Positions 4,168 through 5,749 of a stretch of DNA of 5,749 nucleotides are shown here, in pieces. The notes under the pieces were generated by a model. It was not told the origin of the DNA and searched no databases. It saw only the letters and a program-made list of their open reading frames with translations. Within the stretch, counting starts at the first letter, position 1; every line of letters starts with the position of its first letter. The stretch spans positions 1 through 5,749 of the forward strand of contig PTLJ01000108.1 of NCBI GenBank assembly GCA_002938045.1. The letters run 5' to 3'. The position numbers and the translations under genes are program-made. The DNA comes from Alphaproteobacteria bacterium MarineAlpha3_Bin4. GTDB lineage: Bacteria; Pseudomonadota; Alphaproteobacteria; Rhodospirillales; Casp-alpha2.

Positions 4168-5267
4168 TATTGTGCCGCTTCCTGTGTTTCCACTTCTCCG
4201 CCGCCCTCAAAGAACCAGAAAGCGTCAATCCCATCGAGGACGACGCCGTCGAAACCCTGATCGATCACGCCGTAGATGTAGGACTTTGGGTCGCCAGTGA
4301 TGATCTTCTGCCAGCCCATGTCCCAGAAGTGGACGTGGTGGCGATCGGGGTCGTCACGGAAGGGTGCGTCGATCCAACTAGGCGAACCTTCGCTCCAGTT
4401 GGCCTTCCAATAATAACGATAACTTGCCGCAGAGCCAATATTGACATAGGCCAGGACCAGGCGCTTACCCCCAATCCCCTTGTATTTGAGCGTCTCGATG
4501 GCTCGCTTAGTCAACGGTTGCCGGCCGTGGAAAACGTCGACTATGATCATGTCGTAGTTAGTCTGCTTCATTTTTAGCGCAAACTCATCCTGGCGCCCGA
4601 ATGGTCGTGAATTAGCGATATAGACAAAGTTCTTAATGCCATTGATGGAGAGAACGCTCTTAGGGTTTTCGTCGATAGGCTGCTTTGGGTGCGTCGGTAG
4701 GGCGTCGATATCCGCTGCAAGCTTCTGCGCTACGAGAGGGATGTAGCCGCGCGGCTTGTTCTGCTGGTAGGCCTTTTCGATCGCCGCCGGATCGGTACTG
4801 AAATCCATGACGAATACTTTAAGTCCTTGCTTCTTAGCCGTTTCCGTCAAATGGAGTAAACGCTGCTGGCGCTCTGCGGGCGGCGGTTGGCCGAACGGGC
4901 GCTCTCCCAAGAATAACCCTTCTTGAAGGACGCCATCGATCGATTGGATGAAGGTACGCGCGGCTGGAAAACGATTTTCGTCAAGGTTGTCCTTTTTGAC
5001 GATCAAATCCAAGCCACCCTTAACGATAATGAGGAAATTGCGCCGGTGCTTGTGCGCGAAGGTCGAAATCGACTGCACGAATTGGCGCATTTCCTCGCGC
5101 ATGTCGAGCAGGATCTGGGGGTCGCCGGATGGCGCCTCCTCCTCTTTCTCAATAGCCCTGCCTTGGACGCGCGAGTACCCCCGGTCTTCGGCCGTCTGGG
5201 CGGCGGTTGAGGCAGTTGCCAGCAGGACTGCGGCAAAAACAATCAATATTAACGAATGGCGCGACAT
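4167..5267 (-). CDS. Secreted TM1410/GH114-like putative glycoside hydrolase with swapped halves (366 aa)
   Basis: Residues 1-23 form a Sec signal peptide (Arg3, hydrophobic LILIVFAAVLLATA, likely cut after TAA), so the protein acts in the periplasm or outside. The rest belongs to the TM1410/GH114 group, related to endo-alpha-1,4-polygalactosaminidases and once mislabelled cysteinyl-tRNA synthetase. Diagnostic segments: YDMIIVDVFHG (238-248), RLVLAYVNIGSAASYRYYW (269-287), VHFWDMGWQKII (312-323) and FDGVVLDGIDAFWFF (339-353), with Asp345 and Asp348. Residues 50-180 match the part that normally follows these: MRQFVQSISTFA (60-71), IDGVLQEGLFLG (110-121) and KVFVMDFSTDPAAIEKAY (150-167). The order is thus reversed, as in a circular permutation. 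The usual acidic GEAED loop reads GSAAS here. The ATG at 5267 is chosen because it gives a well-formed signal peptide, although the upstream AGGG is only two bases away. The gene ends in TAG and stands alone. The substrate is unknown, probably a polysaccharide. Confidence 0.85.
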   Translation of the reverse strand: MSRHSLILIVFAAVLLATASTAAQTAEDRGYSRVQGRAIEKEEEAPSGDPQILLDMREEMRQFVQSISTFAHKHRRNFLIIVKGGLDLIVKKDNLDENRFPAARTFIQSIDGVLQEGLFLGERPFGQPPPAERQQRLLHLTETAKKQGLKVFVMDFSTDPAAIEKAYQQNKPRGYIPLVAQKLAADIDALPTHPKQPIDENPKSVLSINGIKNFVYIANSRPFGRQDEFALKMKQTNYDMIIVDVFHGRQPLTKRAIETLKYKGIGGKRLVLAYVNIGSAASYRYYWKANWSEGSPSWIDAPFRDDPDRHHVHFWDMGWQKIITGDPKSYIYGVIDQGFDGVVLDGIDAFWFFEGGGEVETQEAAQ

Positions 5268-5517
5268 GTCCCTAAACTATCCCGTCCAGCCTGATTATCT
5301 CTTCGCCTTAGCAAACCTTCGACAGCAGGTTGGGCGAGCTAACTATACCTGTAACCGGTTAACCAGATGTTTATGAACCGACAACTTGGCCGCAAACGCC
5401 CGTTCACCAGCGCATGATTTCAGAACCGCAGTAGGTCTTCAACTGTAAAGCCAAATCGCGCAAGCTGTTGTCGGCGGGATGGCGTAAGGCTAAATTCTTA
5501 GACGGCCGAAGGTCATA
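5268..5517. other. Divergent intergenic region
   Basis: This 250-base gap holds the upstream regions of the secreted hydrolase (minus) and the molybdopterin oxidoreductase (plus). No gene is seen. For the hydrolase, TATAGT on the minus strand (5347..5342) is a possible -10, with the palindrome TAACCGGTTA (5352-5361) and the overlapping GGTTAACC (5357-5364) just upstream, where a regulator could act. No tRNA or terminator was recognised. Confidence 0.45.
5468..5496 (+). promoter_or_regulatory. Candidate promoter of the molybdopterin oxidoreductase
   Basis: TTGTCG (5468-5473) and TAAATT (5491-5496) are 17 bases apart, each matching the sigma-70 consensus at four of six positions. The leader would be only about 15 bases and would contain the GAAGG ribosome binding site. 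Confidence 0.25.
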
Positions 5518-5749
5518 ATGGATAGCCCGATGAGTATAGAGTTTCTACCCTCCGTTTGTCCGCACGACTGCCCGAGCACCTGTGCCCTCGAGGTTGAGAG
5601 GTTAGATGAACATACCATTGGCAGGGTCCGCGGCGCGGCCGACAACGACTACACCGCTGGCGTGATCTGCGCAAAGGTCTCGCAGTACCGCGAGCGGGTT
5701 CATCACCCGGACCGTCTAATGCAACCCATGAAGCGCTCTGCGGCGAAGG
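5518..5749 (+). CDS. Molybdopterin-dependent oxidoreductase, N-terminal fragment
   Basis: The frame is open to the right edge (77 codons visible). It reads like the start of a DMSO-reductase superfamily enzyme, which binds a bis-MGD molybdenum or tungsten cofactor and one [4Fe-4S] cluster and carries out a two-electron redox reaction. The cluster ligands are visible as CPHDCPSTC (Cys14, Cys18, Cys22) and Cys51 in GVICAKV, a C-x3-C-x3-C-x28-C pattern. RVHHPDRLMQPMKR (60-73) is the usual segment after the cluster. There is no twin-arginine signal, so the enzyme is probably cytoplasmic or on the inner face of the membrane. The start is ATG 5518, because GAAGG at 5508-5512 is five bases upstream; a second in-frame ATG at 5530 is 17 bases from it. 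The substrate cannot be told from the fragment: formate, thiosulfate, polysulfide and uncharacterised members share this N-terminus. Confidence 0.9.
   Translation, partial: MDSPMSIEFLPSVCPHDCPSTCALEVERLDEHTIGRVRGAADNDYTAGVICAKVSQYRERVHHPDRLMQPMKRSAAK

Noticed and set aside
4170..4577. Plus-strand frames inside the secreted hydrolase (also 4923-5210 and 4948-5376)
   Set aside because: They are shadows of a gene with a signal peptide and family motifs.
5268..5517. tRNA or small RNA in the right intergenic region
   Set aside because: No GTTCGAATC-type T-arm, cloverleaf or terminator hairpin with a T-tract was found on either strand.

Overview
The window reads as bacterial chromosome, most likely from an alphaproteobacterium of the Rhodospirillales type. 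That placement is an inference from the look of the proteins (a ChaC family member, a medium-chain acyl-CoA ligase, a DECR1-like reductase, a bis-MGD oxidoreductase) and from moderately GC-rich coding with AT-rich intergenic patches. No rRNA, tRNA, CRISPR array, insertion sequence or phage gene was recognised.

Layout, left to right. Positions 1-349 (minus) hold a clearly recognisable but broken chaC (gamma-glutamylcyclotransferase) gene: a tryptophan codon of its YGSLIW motif is an amber stop and no start codon remains in frame upstream. Positions 350-762 hold no confident gene but contain a perfect 15-bp inverted repeat just upstream of the next gene. Two small tandem genes (763-981 and 1217-1453, plus) encode ungapped paralogs, about 36% identical over 66 residues, of a family I do not recognise. 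Each has its own good ribosome binding site, and the second ends in a clear intrinsic terminator. A divergent pair follows: an AMP-forming acyl-CoA synthetase (1553-3190, minus, TTG start) and a DECR1-type 2,4-dienoyl-CoA reductase (3300-4142, plus), sharing a 109-bp promoter region. Convergent to the reductase is a secreted TM1410/GH114-like putative glycoside hydrolase (4167-5267, minus). At the right edge begins a molybdopterin oxidoreductase (5518 onward, plus), cut by the window.

How the genes fit together. The synthetase and reductase plausibly work together: the first activates a medium-chain or unsaturated fatty acid to its CoA thioester, and the second reduces the 2,4-dienoyl-CoA intermediates that arise when unsaturated chains are beta-oxidised. 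The other genes show no obvious pathway link.

The most unusual observation is in the secreted hydrolase. The segment that in TM1410-type proteins normally comes last is here at the N-terminus, and the normally N-terminal half, ending in LDGIDAFWFF, is at the C-terminus. This looks like a natural circular permutation of the TIM barrel. The normal order is recalled from knowledge of the family and was not computed here. Second in interest are the two uncharacterised tandem paralogs with palindromic elements upstream.
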